Of a DNA stretch of 64,000 nucleotides, positions 1 to 9,690 are shown in pieces. The DNA is from Pseudoips prasinana (taxonomy: Eukaryota; Arthropoda; Insecta; Lepidoptera; Nolidae). Below the pieces are notes generated by a model. That model worked only from the letters and a program-made list of their open reading frames with translations. It did not search any database and was not told the DNA's origin. The stretch covers positions 8,669,001 through 8,733,000 of the forward strand of contig OX621249.1 in the NCBI GenBank assembly GCA_951640165.1, read 5' to 3'. How positions within the stretch are numbered: position 1 is the stretch's first letter; every line of letters begins with the position of its first letter. Both the position numbers and the translations under genes were made by a program.

Positions 1-4
1 TTAG

Positions 5-151
5 ATAAAATCGGAGCCATGTTTTGAGGTGAAGACCTCCAATGTTGAACATTATATTGAACAAGATTATAGGCCTCCAGCTGTTTTAGCAGATACGTTT
101 AAAGAACCTGGGCTACTGAGCTCAAAAACAAGATTTCCCACACATTACTAG
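5..151 (+). CDS. Probable terminal coding exon of an unrecognised gene (partial)
   Basis: An open frame of 48 codons runs to a TAG at 149-151, with AATAAA at 152-157. The composition is protein-like: Asp/Glu, Pro and Tyr are well spread, with short stretches such as YRPPAVLADTF and KTRFPTHY. An in-frame TAG at 2-4 immediately precedes the frame, and its TTAG would also serve as a splice acceptor, so the exon may start at 5. The rest of the gene would lie left of the window. I do not recognise the protein. The overlap of stop and poly(A) signal implies a very short 3' UTR. It could instead be the C-terminus of a transposon gene. Confidence 0.5.
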   Translation: MKSEPCFEVKTSNVEHYIEQDYRPPAVLADTFKEPGLLSSKTRFPTHY

Positions 152-157
152 AATAAA

Positions 158-466
158 TATTTGCGACAAGAATTCTATATATCTATTCTATAAATAAAAA
201 TAAAATGGGGGGTTTGTATATACAAGGTGTAACATAAAGAAGGACTTAAGGAGCTTAATGAAATTGAACAGCTACAGGCTGTACATATGTATATACAAGA
301 AGCCTCTCACAAAGGTATAATAGTTTATTCTCTGTATTTCTTTACATAGTACGCGTATGTACACCAAACCTATGTGAAAGGGATAAATAAATACATTATT
401 ATTATATGTAAAATACACGAAAAAAATATATCTTATTTTTTTTAAAGACAACATTCGCACTATTTA
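158..466. other. AT-rich stretch, no gene seen
   Basis: AT-rich sequence downstream of the left-edge exon. The minus-strand 62-codon open frame within it is low-complexity and not convincing. Confidence 0.5.
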
Positions 467-627
467 ATCTAATCCCTGTATCGCGGGGTACTTTACAGAC
501 ATATAATAGACGGACACAAATTACATCCAGACTCAGAACAACTATTTATGGGTACACAAATAGTTGTCCAGTGGAGGACACGAAGCGGCAAGTAGCCTGT
601 CTTAGCCGCTGCGCCACACGTGCAGTC
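467..627 (-). mobile_element. tRNA-derived SINE, family A
   Basis: Read on the minus strand it starts with a tRNA-like head (GACTGCACGTGTGGCGCAGC) and continues into the shared body (…ATAAATAGTTGTTCTGAGTCTG…) and tail (…GTAAAGTACCCCGCGATACA…). The same layout recurs at 15.3, 16.2, 19.8, 35.0, 51.6 and 52.5 kb. The B-box region of this copy is degraded. Confidence 0.75.
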
Positions 628-1037
628 AAATCATATCAAATCCCCATAGAAGAATAACAATCAGCATTATGTATGCGGCGCGAAAAAAAAATATATTTTC
701 GTATTTCATAAACTGGTTCCGTTTAATTCGTTCATTTTCACTGGTAGATACCGCTCCTTGAGATACGTCTTCTATTTATATAACAACTAGTATATATTGT
801 CCTTCTAATACGAATATTAATCGTTTAATGTAAAGTGTTACCGACTTTAGATGAAATTAGTAACATTTGTATTGTTAGTTTTGTTCGTAATTCACCCAAC
901 CAAGTTTTCCCAGATGCGGCCCAGTTAGATCGATGGTTTGCTCTAAAACATCCATCCTGTTGTTTAAATTTCGTTGATCCTTGTAAATCATACAAAATAT
1001 TGCTTCTTTGACAAAATGGCAAATTATATCCTACTAA
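628..1037. other. Unassigned spacer
   Basis: No recognised repeat. It contains a 25-codon plus-strand frame at 851-928 with a hydrophobic, signal-peptide-like start, and an overlapping minus-strand open frame. Neither is supported well enough to call a gene. Confidence 0.4.
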
Positions 1038-1215
1038 TCACACGTAATATTATAAAGGCGAAAGTTTGTGAGTGTGTATGTTTGTTACTTCTTCACGTCC
1101 AAACGGCGGAAGCGATTTTAATAAAATTTGGTATGGAGTTATCTGGCACCCTGGATTAACACATTGGCTATATTTTATTAAATTTAACGCGGGTAAAACC
1201 GCGGGGCACAGCTAG
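1038..1215 (+). mobile_element. Short non-autonomous Helitron-type element
   Basis: It begins TC after an A, contains the stretch TATTATAAAGGCGAAAG, and ends with a GC hairpin (CGCGGGTAAAACCGCG) followed by GGCACAGCTAG and then T. The A-TC…CTAG-T borders with a subterminal hairpin are the hallmark of Helitrons. A close relative is at 42309-42483. There is no coding capacity. Confidence 0.75.
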
Positions 1216-1589
1216 TAATGTATAAATTAGATCGATGATTTTTCAGTTTTTCTTAATAACCTACAATCAACTGGCGTGCCCTTGGTACCCCATATTGTGT
1301 GACTCTGGCCTGAAGTAACAAAACCATTTATCACAAACATCAAACAAAGCACTGTTTTGATATGAAAAAAGACCATAAAGTTGCTTTAGCGATTGATTTA
1401 TTTCCGCTGCCCGTGAGTGTTCAGCAGACGGATTGCCATCATGTTGTCAAGCGTATTTTACTTGTAACTAGAGATTTGGTAACACTATATTTACAAAATA
1501 TAATGGAAAACAGATGGTATTTAATAACCATTTTTCGACTTTTGATAATACGGGGGCCTCGTGTTTCGTTCCCCGGACAGGACAAATAT

Positions 1590-1875
1590 ATAACATATAT
1601 AGTTGTACCGAGGCTGGGTGTGCTTTGTATCTATTTGTGTGACTCATATATAGTTGTACCCAGTCTGGGTGCGCTTCGTGTCTAACTATTTGTGTGACCC
1701 ATATATAGTTGTACCGAGTCTGGTTGTGCTTTGTGTCTAACAATTTGTGTGACCCCTGTATGTACCGAGTCTGTTTGTGTTTTGCATTTAACTATTTGTG
1801 TGGCCCATATATAGTTGCACCGTGTCTGGGTGTGCTCTGTGTCTAACTATTTGTGTGACCCATATATAGTTGTTT
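1590..1875 (+). repeat. Minisatellite, ~55-bp unit, about 6 copies
   Basis: CATATATAGTTG recurs at about 1594, 1645, 1700, 1806 and 1861, with a degenerate copy near 1757. Each unit carries CTGGGTGTGCTTTGTGTCTA and ATTTGTGTGACCC. This matches the internal body of SINE family A, so the array is probably a tandem expansion of a SINE segment. Confidence 0.85.
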
Positions 1876-2340
1876 TGAATGTGTTCGTGAATTGCGTATT
1901 TATAAAGTCCTCCGCGATTGAAAGATTTAATTTTCCCATTTAGGTGTTGTTTATACAAAGGAAACAAAACAACTCAAATTTGTAGCAGAAAAAATGTTTA
2001 ATAGATTTTTTCACTTGTCCGTCTCTGTCCCAGAATAGAGTACAATAGTTGAAAGTTATGACGTAATACATTCGTCCCATCAAATTAATATGAAGTCCTT
2101 ATGACGAAGCAGGAAAATTTTATTCATGTTCTCTGTAATGTTTTTTCCTGTTAGGTACATATATAAATTATACGAGACTGTTATTGATTCAATTTGTGGT
2201 TTTTCCTCGGTGTTAAACGGGCAGAAAAATATTTATTTAATCGATATGTGTTGCATTTTACCTGATTATATCAATAAGGGTAACTGTAAACTGTAAACAA
2301 TATCTTTTCAGGATTATTGGTAGCCTTTACTTGTACTTTT
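1876..2340. other. AT-rich spacer
   Basis: No open frame, repeat or RNA gene recognised. Confidence 0.5.
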
Positions 2341-2756
2341 TAGGGTTCCGTACCCAAAGGGTAAAACGGGACCCTATTACTAAGACTTGGCTGTCTGTCT
2401 GTCAGTCTGTCCGTCCGCCTGTCTGTCTGTCTGTCTGTTACCAGGCTATATCCCATGAACCGTGATAGTTAGATAGTTGAAATTTTCACAGATGATGTAT
2501 TTATGAAAAAAACAAAATAAAATAAATATTATGCGGGCACCCATACAACAAACGTGAATTGTTTGCTCGTTTTTGCTCGGTATTAATAAAGGCAACAGGT
2601 AGACGCTTGTCTTATTAACAGAATATTATTTACTTAAAAAATAAATAATTTAATTAAAATAAATAGATATTTGAGGGGGATTTTTATGCTGTTTTTATAG
2701 ATAATGGTATGTAACCCTTCCAGCGCGAGTCCGATTCGCACTTGGCCGGTTTTTTA
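2341..2756 (+). mobile_element. Common lepidopteran GGGTTCCGTACCC interspersed element
   Basis: It starts GGGTTCCGTACCCAAAGGG, contains a CTGT/CCGT-rich run and the ATCCCATGAACCGTGATAG block, and ends CGAGTCCGATTCGCACTTGG followed by CCGG and a T-run. From memory this ending is typical of a repeat very common in Lepidoptera. The class is unsettled and it is non-coding. About 100 bp in the middle looks unrelated, perhaps an insertion. Confidence 0.65.
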
Positions 2757-2894
2757 ACTATATTATTCTCTAGACGGAGATTAATGAGGTCAGGTGTAAC
2801 ACTTTCAGTATTATGATACATAGATATATCTACTTGTACCAGACGGTACATTCGTAATATATCCATAGGACGGTAGAAAAATAATAGCCTATAC

Positions 2895-2995
2895 AGAAAG
2901 CATACCCAGATTCAGAACTATTATATAGATGAGCGACACAAATAGTTGTCCTATGCGGGGCTTGAACCCGAATCACGAGGGTGCTGACCTTAGCT
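2895..2995 (-). mobile_element. SINE family A fragment
   Basis: Carries GACACAAATAGTTGTCC and a B-box-like GGGGCTTGAACCCG on the complementary strand. Both ends are lost. Confidence 0.55.
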
Positions 2996-3382
2996 ACTGT
3001 GTCCGGTATTACATTTATACGTTATGCGCGTACCCCGAGATTTCGTACGCTACGTTTACACATCGTCATAGAAGCATATTACACGTTTTGATAGGAGTAA
3101 ATATATTATTGGGAATGAATATTGACATGAATAGATGGTCGGATAAGAGTCTGACTCCCGCTGACGTCATAATAATAATTTAAGTCGCAATACAACAATT
3201 TTAATAGGTTTCTAATAGTGATAATTGCAATGCAAGCTGAAACAAAAGCAGAATGGTGCTGTGCTAATAGTACTAATTATTTTGCGCCTAACCTTGAAGA
3301 TTCAGGTTAAAACTCTTATTAGTTACGAAGGACAAATAACTGTTTATGAATGAATATTATGATGGTCATATTCCTATCATAA

Positions 3383-3701
3383 TCTATACATATAATAAAA
3401 TCGTAGGAAAGTCAAAACTGTACATTGAATATTTTTTAGAAAGGATACTTGGGGCGTGATCTACACTCAATATCGATGCCAAAAATATAATTTTTACTAT
3501 TTTTGTCGGTTTGTCTGTTTGTATGTCCGGGTTAAACTCAAAAAGTACTGCATGGATTTACTTGAAATTTTGCATGAATATTACAAAGAGGTCGGGTCAA
3601 CATATAGGGTCACATATCATACATATTATCACGCTATCACCTACGGGGGAGGAGCTGTGATAATTTATAAAACCGCGGGTAAAACCGCGGGGCACAGCTA
3701 G
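3383..3701 (+). mobile_element. Non-autonomous Helitron, 319 bp, complete ends
   Basis: The 5' end is TCTATACATATAATAAAATC after an A. The 3' end is a hairpin CCGCGGGTAAAACCGCGG followed by GGCACAGCTAG and then T. Another copy with the same ends is at 51077-51397, sharing GTAGGAAAGTCAAAACTGTA and the AAAAAGTACTGCATGGATTT block. The 81-codon open frame inside is not a gene. Confidence 0.85.
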
Positions 3702-3725
3702 TATTTATTGATAAATCAAAATAAC

Positions 3726-3795
3726 AACGCCCGCGTTCCGGAATCACATTCCTGTATTTCAGGGGAAGTTTACAAACATACAATTTACCAACATA
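3726..3795 (-). mobile_element. SINE family A tail fragment
   Basis: Shows the family tail in reverse: GCCCGCGTT, a CCTG…CAGG block, then GTTTACAAACATACAATT. The head is absent. Confidence 0.45.
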
Positions 3796-4254
3796 AGGCA
3801 CACCCATACTTGGTACAAAGCCCTCTCCCCCCAGTCTCTTCCCCGAAGAGGATTGTTAAATTCAAGGTTGAATAGCACCCAGTCAACCTATCCACCAGCC
3901 ATATTGGATTAGCGAAATACAGGGTAAGGAACGTAACAGTTTCGCGAGTTCAATTGTTTATTGAGATTTAACATAAAAATTCCAAACGCGACTAAAGAAC
4001 TTTCTCACTTCAAAAGCACTATAGGATTGGGCTACAATTTGCTATAAAACAATCCACTTGTTGGCAAAATGATACTAAATCCATAGTTTCAAAAAAAAAG
4101 TTTAAGCCATCGGATGAAATGTTATATTTATTACACACCTATTGTTAACTGTCGACTATTTTAATTGAAAAAACACAGTTTTGTCCACATTCATCCTCGT
4201 CCATATGCCGTAGCATTAAGTAGCTCTTTGACCCTTTGAACTTCGCGCTTTATT

Positions 4255-4335
4255 TCACAGCATGCTAGAGGGAATAAGAATCTCAACCCACCTCCCACGG
4301 GCTTCGTATATAATGTATTGAATTCGAATAAAAAG
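4255..4335 (-). CDS. Candidate terminal exon (weak), unrecognised
   Basis: On the minus strand an acceptor-like TGTATTTCAG precedes 26 open codons ending TGA, with AATAAA overlapping just after the stop (4254-4249). The translated stretch contains YIIYEARGRWVEILIPSS, which reads like protein. An alternative acceptor 70 nt further on (CCCTCTAG) opens another frame containing EIKREVQRVKELL. The two competing readings and the shortness keep confidence low. Confidence 0.2.
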   Translation of the reverse strand, partial: LFIRIQYIIYEARGRWVEILIPSSML

Positions 4336-4626
4336 CTGAAATACATTTTATTAAGCGATGATATCACTGAGTAAGTAAATATTAGCACGGTTGGCGGCGC
4401 GGCGGCGCTACTCGTGCGCATCAAATATGCATCATGCACTGAGTTTATCCCACATAATTGACTTTACCATTAACCCTTTAAAGGACATCAATGTCAAAAA
4501 TTTCCTGATTTTTTTTATATTCAATTACCTTAGTAAACAAACATATTGCCCAACTAATGTAAGCGGTCACCTTAGACTATGGATGCTAGATACAATTACG
4601 CGATATTTTTTAATCCGTATTACTCT

Positions 4627-4845
4627 TCATCTATGGGATCCATGCTGTTGTCTCTTGGGAAAATTGCAGTTTGGAACTAATTTCACAGCGGACAGTGCAT
4701 GGAAGGTATTTTTTAGAGTTTGTAAAGGTTCTAGTGTAGGATGAAGTCGCTGTCGGTTTGCTACGCCAAGTATAAAGGTGTTTTCAGGTTCCGATCTGCT
4801 GGAATTTTTAACATACATTTTGATATTTCTTGAGGTCCATTCGTA
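4627..4845 (-). CDS. Candidate terminal exon, 72 codons, unrecognised
   Basis: The minus-strand sequence ACAGTGTTTTTCAG, a near-ideal splice acceptor, is followed at once by 72 open codons from TACGAATGG to a TGA at 4629-4627. Amino-acid use is balanced, with segments such as NRQRLHPTLEPLQTLKNTF. The nearest downstream AATAAA is about 280 nt away, near 4355. The plus strand is also open here, which weakens the case. The exon at 5508-5617 lies upstream in the same orientation and could belong to the same gene. No family recognised. Confidence 0.33.
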   Translation of the reverse strand, partial: YEWTSRNIKMYVKNSSRSEPENTFILGVANRQRLHPTLEPLQTLKNTFHALSAVKLVPNCNFPKRQQHGSHR

Positions 4846-5507
4846 CTGAAAAACACTGTTAAATTTATGCAATAAGCTACAATAGAAAAAGCTTTATTAG
4901 ACGTTTGCAATATGAAACAAAAAAAAAACAATTAGTATGAAATAAATTATTATTGCAATATAGTTTTTTTTTGTATCCTTTATATAATATAATAAATAGA
5001 CACTAATAAATTTATGCAATTTTCTGTAATAGATAAACACTTAAAATTATGCCATTTTACAATAAAAAAAATCTATTACAGTTATGCAATGCTACGTTAG
5101 GAAAATACTATACAAATTTAAATTATAACTGAAAATGCATGGTATATATAATGTTTGAAATACTATTTATTCTTGTATTTCTAATCCATAGGGCGGAGCC
5201 CGTCGATACTGCTGTTAAAAACATTAGTTATACATATAATTTATATTAATAGTTTTAAAACGAATAACTTGATAAGAAATATGTTAATAATAGTGTCTAT
5301 TCAATGTAGGTCTTCTATCTAATTAAAGCCAAAGGCCAATAGTTTAATTAAACTGTAACAACAGTATTACAAATTCTGATATATATCTTCAATAGCCCCA
5401 TTTATTTCATGGAGTTGGTTAGAATAAAACTGTTTTACTTTATTGGCTTTACCTTTGTATAAAAAATACATTTAAGACCTAAGTAACTTGCTACCCCTTT
5501 TGGATCT

Positions 5508-5617
5508 TTAATTATAGTCCAGGATCTCTCGGTATCTCTTACGCATTACCGACTTGAGCTCATCGGCGAGTGGGGAAGACCCCTCATCTCCTCTAGTAAT
5601 CTTACTGACACCCAGGA
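5508..5617 (-). CDS. Candidate terminal exon with nearby poly(A) signal, unrecognised
   Basis: On the minus strand a pyrimidine-rich acceptor region (CTTCTCTCCTGCC…GATGTAG) is followed by 35 open codons to TAA (5510-5508). AATAAA follows 64 nt later, at 5444-5439. Codons favour G/C in third position (CTG, GTC, CTC, GCC, TCG, ATC, GAC), unlike the AT-rich surroundings. The encoded tail includes SSPLADELKSVMRKRYREI, charged and helix-like. No family recognised. An alternative donor, GTAATG after the AAGTCG codons, would join in frame to the island at 4627-4845. Confidence 0.42.
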
Positions 5618-5769
5618 CTACATCATTAACATATTAATGGCAGGAGAGAAGCAATTGAAAGAATCATCCAAAATGAACAACCGTAGTGGAAAAAAAATAC
5701 TTTTTGAATAACTAGCGTGTATGTAGAACATATTGTTCCTTATTTTATCACATTTGTTCTATAATAAAT

Positions 5770-6130
5770 AATATCCTGGGACATCATTTAAACACGGCCA
5801 TCTAATCCCAAATTAGGCAGAGCTTGTAATATGAAAATCAGATGACTGATATAATGCAATGAAATGTACAACTTTTCTTTTTGTAAATACAGACATACAT
5901 ATTGTGCCCCGCGGTGTTACCCGCGTTAAATTTTATAAATTTTCTTTGCTATAAACCTCACGGAGCCCGAGAGCTTTCCAACGAATGCAAAACCGTGGAA
6001 ATCGGTTCGTGCGTTCTGGAGTTATAGCGTCAGGAAGGAAAACCCGACTTATTTTTATATAGTAGATTACACCCAGATACAGGTCAAACAACAACACAGG
6101 ACAAAGGAGATATGTTCCTTATTTGTTCTC
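5770..6130 (-). mobile_element. SINE family B interrupted by a Helitron-type element
   Basis: Left part: ATATCCTGGGACAT, GGCAGAGCTTGTAATATG and a T-rich section up to 5896. Right part: ACACCCAGATACAGG from about 6064. The two halves join into the standard family B order once 5897-6063 is removed. Confidence 0.65.
5897..6063 (-). mobile_element. Helitron-type element nested in a SINE
   Basis: The minus-strand 3' end shows the CGCGGGTAACACCGCGG hairpin and GGCACAAT instead of CAGCTAG. The body includes CCACGGTTTTGCATTCG. It sits precisely within a family B SINE. Confidence 0.55.
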
Positions 6131-6564
6131 ATTTTTTCTATAATACAAGTAATTACAGGCACATATTGCACTAGGCACTGATAGTGTTTCATAAAAACTG
6201 CTTATTATCTACTTACTAAATGCATTCTATATTATGACAAAATTAGGATAATGAATTTATTACGTGGTTTTCAAAAGAAAATTCTTAAGGCTTTGCTGAC
6301 AATTGAAGTGACGATTTAACTCTGATCTTACAAATTGAAGGTAGGTATAGAGTTCAAAGAAAATGGTGTCTCCTTTACCCCGAGATGAGAACAATAATCT
6401 ATTTAGTATAAATTATACCCAGAGAGCAATCAACAGGTCGTTATAGTTGTAGAGTACGTCTGCAGTTTACTTGATTAATCCGGAGCTAACATTTACAAAG
6501 TATCTAGTGTAATGGCTTGTTATAGCTGTACCTCTTGGCTTACATTGTACGTTACAAATTACAT
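6131..6564. other. AT-rich spacer
   Basis: No gene or repeat recognised. Confidence 0.5.
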
Positions 6565-6650
6565 GACTGCCTAAACGGTAATGTACTTTACGTAGTTTAT
6601 GAGGTCTTACATTCAAATCTCGTGTCTAATCTTCCACGTGGATAAAAAAT
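6565..6650 (+). mobile_element. SINE family C head fragment
   Basis: GACTGCCTAAACGGTAATGT resembles an A box and ACATTCAAATCTCGTGT a degenerate B box. Compare the better copies at 17955 and 59207. Confidence 0.4.
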
Positions 6651-6844
6651 ATTGTTGCCTATCTGGAGGTCTCTAAATAGATTTTGGAGTTAGGTTGGTC
6701 GGAGCATAGTAAACATGTAGAAAATTTCCTAATTAAGACTTATCTGACATCATATCCTGGATGCCTGACAACTTATGATGCCTAACAGACCACCATCTTC
6801 TAAATAAATTTCTATATAATTTACGTAATCCGGCTCAAGCGTAT

Positions 6845-6925
6845 GGGGAACAACTACAGCTTAGAGCGAAATTCGGAACGTGATCATATTTGTGATGACC
6901 AAATATAAATAAGATACAGAAACTT
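6845..6925 (-). mobile_element. LINE ORF2 fragment
   Basis: GTGATCATATTTGTGATGAC and CAAATATAAAT correspond to the ORF2 segment near 46080-46115 of the long LINE (GATCGTATTTGCGAAGACC, CAAATACAAAT), at the position encoding the FGLRKYDH-like motif. It is a short relict of a related element. Confidence 0.55.
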
Positions 6926-6959
6926 ACACTTAACCGCTTAGAAGAAGTATCCCAGGTCT

Positions 6960-7263
6960 GGGGTTTTTTTTATGCAAAATGGGTTTGCGCTTGACCACGA
7001 TCTCACCTGATGGTAAGTGAAGATGTGGTCTAAGGTGGACCGCGCGTACCCATAAGATACCTGTTCACTCTAACCTTGAATAAACAATTGTTATATGAGT
7101 CTGGAAACACGTCATTTGGGAGGTTATTCCACAGCTTATCCGTGCGTATATGACGTGTGTGTAATACGCTTCGTACGGCATAATGGGATGCCAACCACAT
7201 AGCGGTGGAGAGCCTCCGACGTCTGGTAGTCCAATGAAAAAGGGAGATGGAGGGATAAGTCAA
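6960..7263 (-). pseudogene. 3' end of a non-LTR retrotransposon (RT C-terminus and 3' UTR)
   Basis: The minus-strand frame from 7263 to 7030 contains RTDKLWNNLPNDVFPDSYN, the LWNxLPxxVFP motif near the C-terminus of many CR1/Jockey-type reverse transcriptases. The 3' UTR continues to about 6960 with CTTACCATCAGGTGAGATCG, a motif common in lepidopteran LINE 3' ends. It is strongly 5'-truncated: no polymerase domain is present. Confidence 0.75.
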
Positions 7264-7794
7264 GTGTTATTGAGATTTTATGCCAAGAAAAACACTTTTA
7301 GCAGCTCGGAGTCGAAGTAAGATGGCCGCACCTCGCAGTGTTCGAGAACCAGTCGGTCTTACACTCGATCTCTCACCGGTCGTATCGGAGCATGAGATCG
7401 CACCTGTGTATGCGCATATATGTACTCTTTCACTAAAAAATGTCCTGCTTAGTGGGTTACAGTGAGCTATAAAAACGTAGTTTAAATTCAGCCAGGGATA
7501 AATACTATTAATACACTTCAACCGGTGTAATAGTTATATTATACCGGATTGATATGCAGAATGCATCGGTTGATACAAGCGAGGAAACCTATCTGTAATG
7601 TGGTGATATGGCTAGATTATAGTAAGTATATATGTCTGGAATACTCGGCTGTCTAGACGGATCATATCGCCGGTTGTTTTGTTTCTACGTGCTCAATTTC
7701 GTTTTGTAGCGGGGAGTTTTTTTTCAATATAGTCAATGGATTGTTTCACTTACTAGCGTGGAGTATGACGTTTAACGGGAGAATCTTTTATAAA
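7264..7794. other. Unassigned spacer
   Basis: Overlapping short open frames occur on both strands near 7280-7520, with a slightly GC-rich patch at 7320-7400. Nothing recognised. Confidence 0.45.
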
Positions 7795-7890
7795 AAAAAT
7801 AAATAAAATAGGTTTTTATTCACGTAGACTTTAAAAAAGCGCTTGTAAATAGTCAGAACATGTTTGTAGTAATATAGTTGTATACATTAG
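7795..7890 (-). mobile_element. LINE 3'-end fragment (shared with 54205-54295)
   Basis: TTTTTATTCACG…AAAAAAGCGCTTGTAAAT matches TTTATATTCACG…AAAAATGCGCTTGTGAAT at 54225. This is a LINE tail type often seen in Lepidoptera. No coding sequence remains. Confidence 0.55.
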
Positions 7891-8159
7891 ATATTATTTC
7901 TAGTAACATAGATATTTAGGTACATCTTGTATGAAAACATTTATAAAATTTATTTATTACAGAAATGATATTTAGCTAGCTCGTATCAAGTTATTGTCAA
8001 GAGATTATGTTTAATTATCTAGTTTAAGTCTAATATTTTTACTACATATTGTCATTTATGAAGATCATATTTGATCATATATATAAAGGTTTTTCTTCTA
8101 CATTTAAAAGTCAATATTCAGACAAAGTAACACAGGCCTAGGCCGAGAGTAGACGCCAT

Positions 8160-8200
8160 CTTTCTCCGACAACTTTACGTGCTCTCCTACTGTGCTCAGT
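8160..8200 (-). mobile_element. 5S-like SINE fragment (weak)
   Basis: CGACAACTTTACGTGCTCTCCT resembles CGACAGCTTTACGTGCCCTC at 60628, the reversed 3' part of the 5S-like SINE. Confidence 0.35.
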
Positions 8201-8269
8201 GACTAATATCACCGACTTCAAGACTCCGGGCTTCTACTGGGTGTATATCTTACCAGAAAAATGAATGAC

Positions 8270-8350
8270 ACTTACTGGGCCGACCCGGGATTTCAACGCA
8301 GAACCTCATTAACTATGTACTACCGCTAGGACAACGAGGCAGTCAAAATT
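8270..8350 (-). mobile_element. SINE family C head
   Basis: In reverse: GACTGCCTCGTTGTCCTAGC, GTAGTACATAGTTAATGAGG, then a degenerate B box ending in CCCGGGTCGG. Only the tRNA-like head is clear. Confidence 0.6.
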
Positions 8351-9359
8351 ATGAATATTAAAGTCAAACAGCTCTATAAAATATATCACACTTCGCCCCT
8401 GGTATAGTGATTGATCGAAATGAAGTATTGATCAACAGTTAATAGTAACCGCTATGTATATTGATAATACCCATTACAGACGTGATGAAAATGCATATAA
8501 AAACGCATATAACATTTAATTACCATTGCGTGACCGGTACCAACTTAACCAGAATCGAATGAGTTGCGCCCTATTCCGTGACATTGTTTAGTATAAACAT
8601 ACTTATAGAATGAGATCTGACGACAATATTTATACGCTCATACGGGTTTTAGTTGAAATAAAGAAAAGGAAGAACTTACATGGATTAAATCATACAGTAA
8701 GTGGAAGTAGGATCGTATTAAAAAGCACTTGCTGAAGTAGAGGAAAGGAGCGCCTCCAGTGACTAGAGGATTTACTGGTAATAATATAGAATTCGGTCAA
8801 TAATCTATCTATTTATCTATCAAAACAATTCTTGTTTTTTATTTCTTCTGTACTTGAATATAAAAATATTATGTTAAGTTCTTGCGAGCGATGTATGTGA
8901 TTAAAATTTTATATTTGGCAGATTAAGGTTTCATATCCTGTAACCATTTATTGTTTTGATAGCCTACAATTTAAATATAAATATATTTATTAAAGACCTC
9001 CCATATTATGCTAGTTTTCGCATTGATTCCTTAATCAAAAATGGTAGGCATATAGCCTTCTATATGCCTACCATTTTAACAATGGAAATACTCATAGCAT
9101 ATTAAATTTTAAAAACAATTCGTTGAAATTGATTTTATTAATTAAAAATTCATACTCCCTTGTGGCCATATTTTGATAAGTAAAAATAAGACTTACCGAG
9201 AAAAATGTAGTTCATGTGTAATGCAAATGAAGGTAAAATTATAGTCGTTGTATCTCGTATTATTCGGCAAGACTCGGTAGTATTGTTATAGCGGGGATAT
9301 CAAATTACAATAGAATATTGTTCAATACGTGCTCTCTGTACTCTGAATAGGAGCCAGAA
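8351..9359. other. AT-rich spacer with one hairpin
   Basis: No gene recognised. The only distinct structure is the hairpin at 9038-9077. Confidence 0.5.
9038..9077. repeat. Perfect 18-bp inverted repeat, 4-nt loop
   Basis: AAAATGGTAGGCATATAG pairs perfectly with 9060-9077 around the loop CCTT. It could be a foldback relict or the ends of a deleted element. Confidence 0.85.
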
Positions 9360-9690
9360 TAAAAACAGCAGATATTTGAAAAGTCGTTCCGTTTTATATG
9401 AAATATCATCTTGCTGTTAGCGATCTGTCACAATAAACATAAAGGAGAGTGCTTTAGTTCGTCGTTAGTAGTCGTAAACATTTGATTGTACTACTACCGG
9501 CTAATAAATACATTGGACCATTAGCTTTCTTTCTAATCAGTGTTCAAATAAAAATAAATACATTAGCAGTATTTGCAAAGTCGCTCCGTTACATATCAAA
9601 TATTACCTTGTTATTGGCGACCTGGCACAATATACGCAAAAGAGAACGGTTTAGTTTGTCGTTAGTAATTGAAAATGGGGTGCTTCGCCT

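Noticed and set aside
851..928. 25-codon frame with a signal-peptide-like start
   Set aside because: Too short, no second exon or conserved Cys pattern in frame; the opposite strand is equally open.
2390..2445. Stand-alone CTGT/CCGT microsatellite
   Set aside because: It is the standard internal run of the GGGTTCCGTACCC element.
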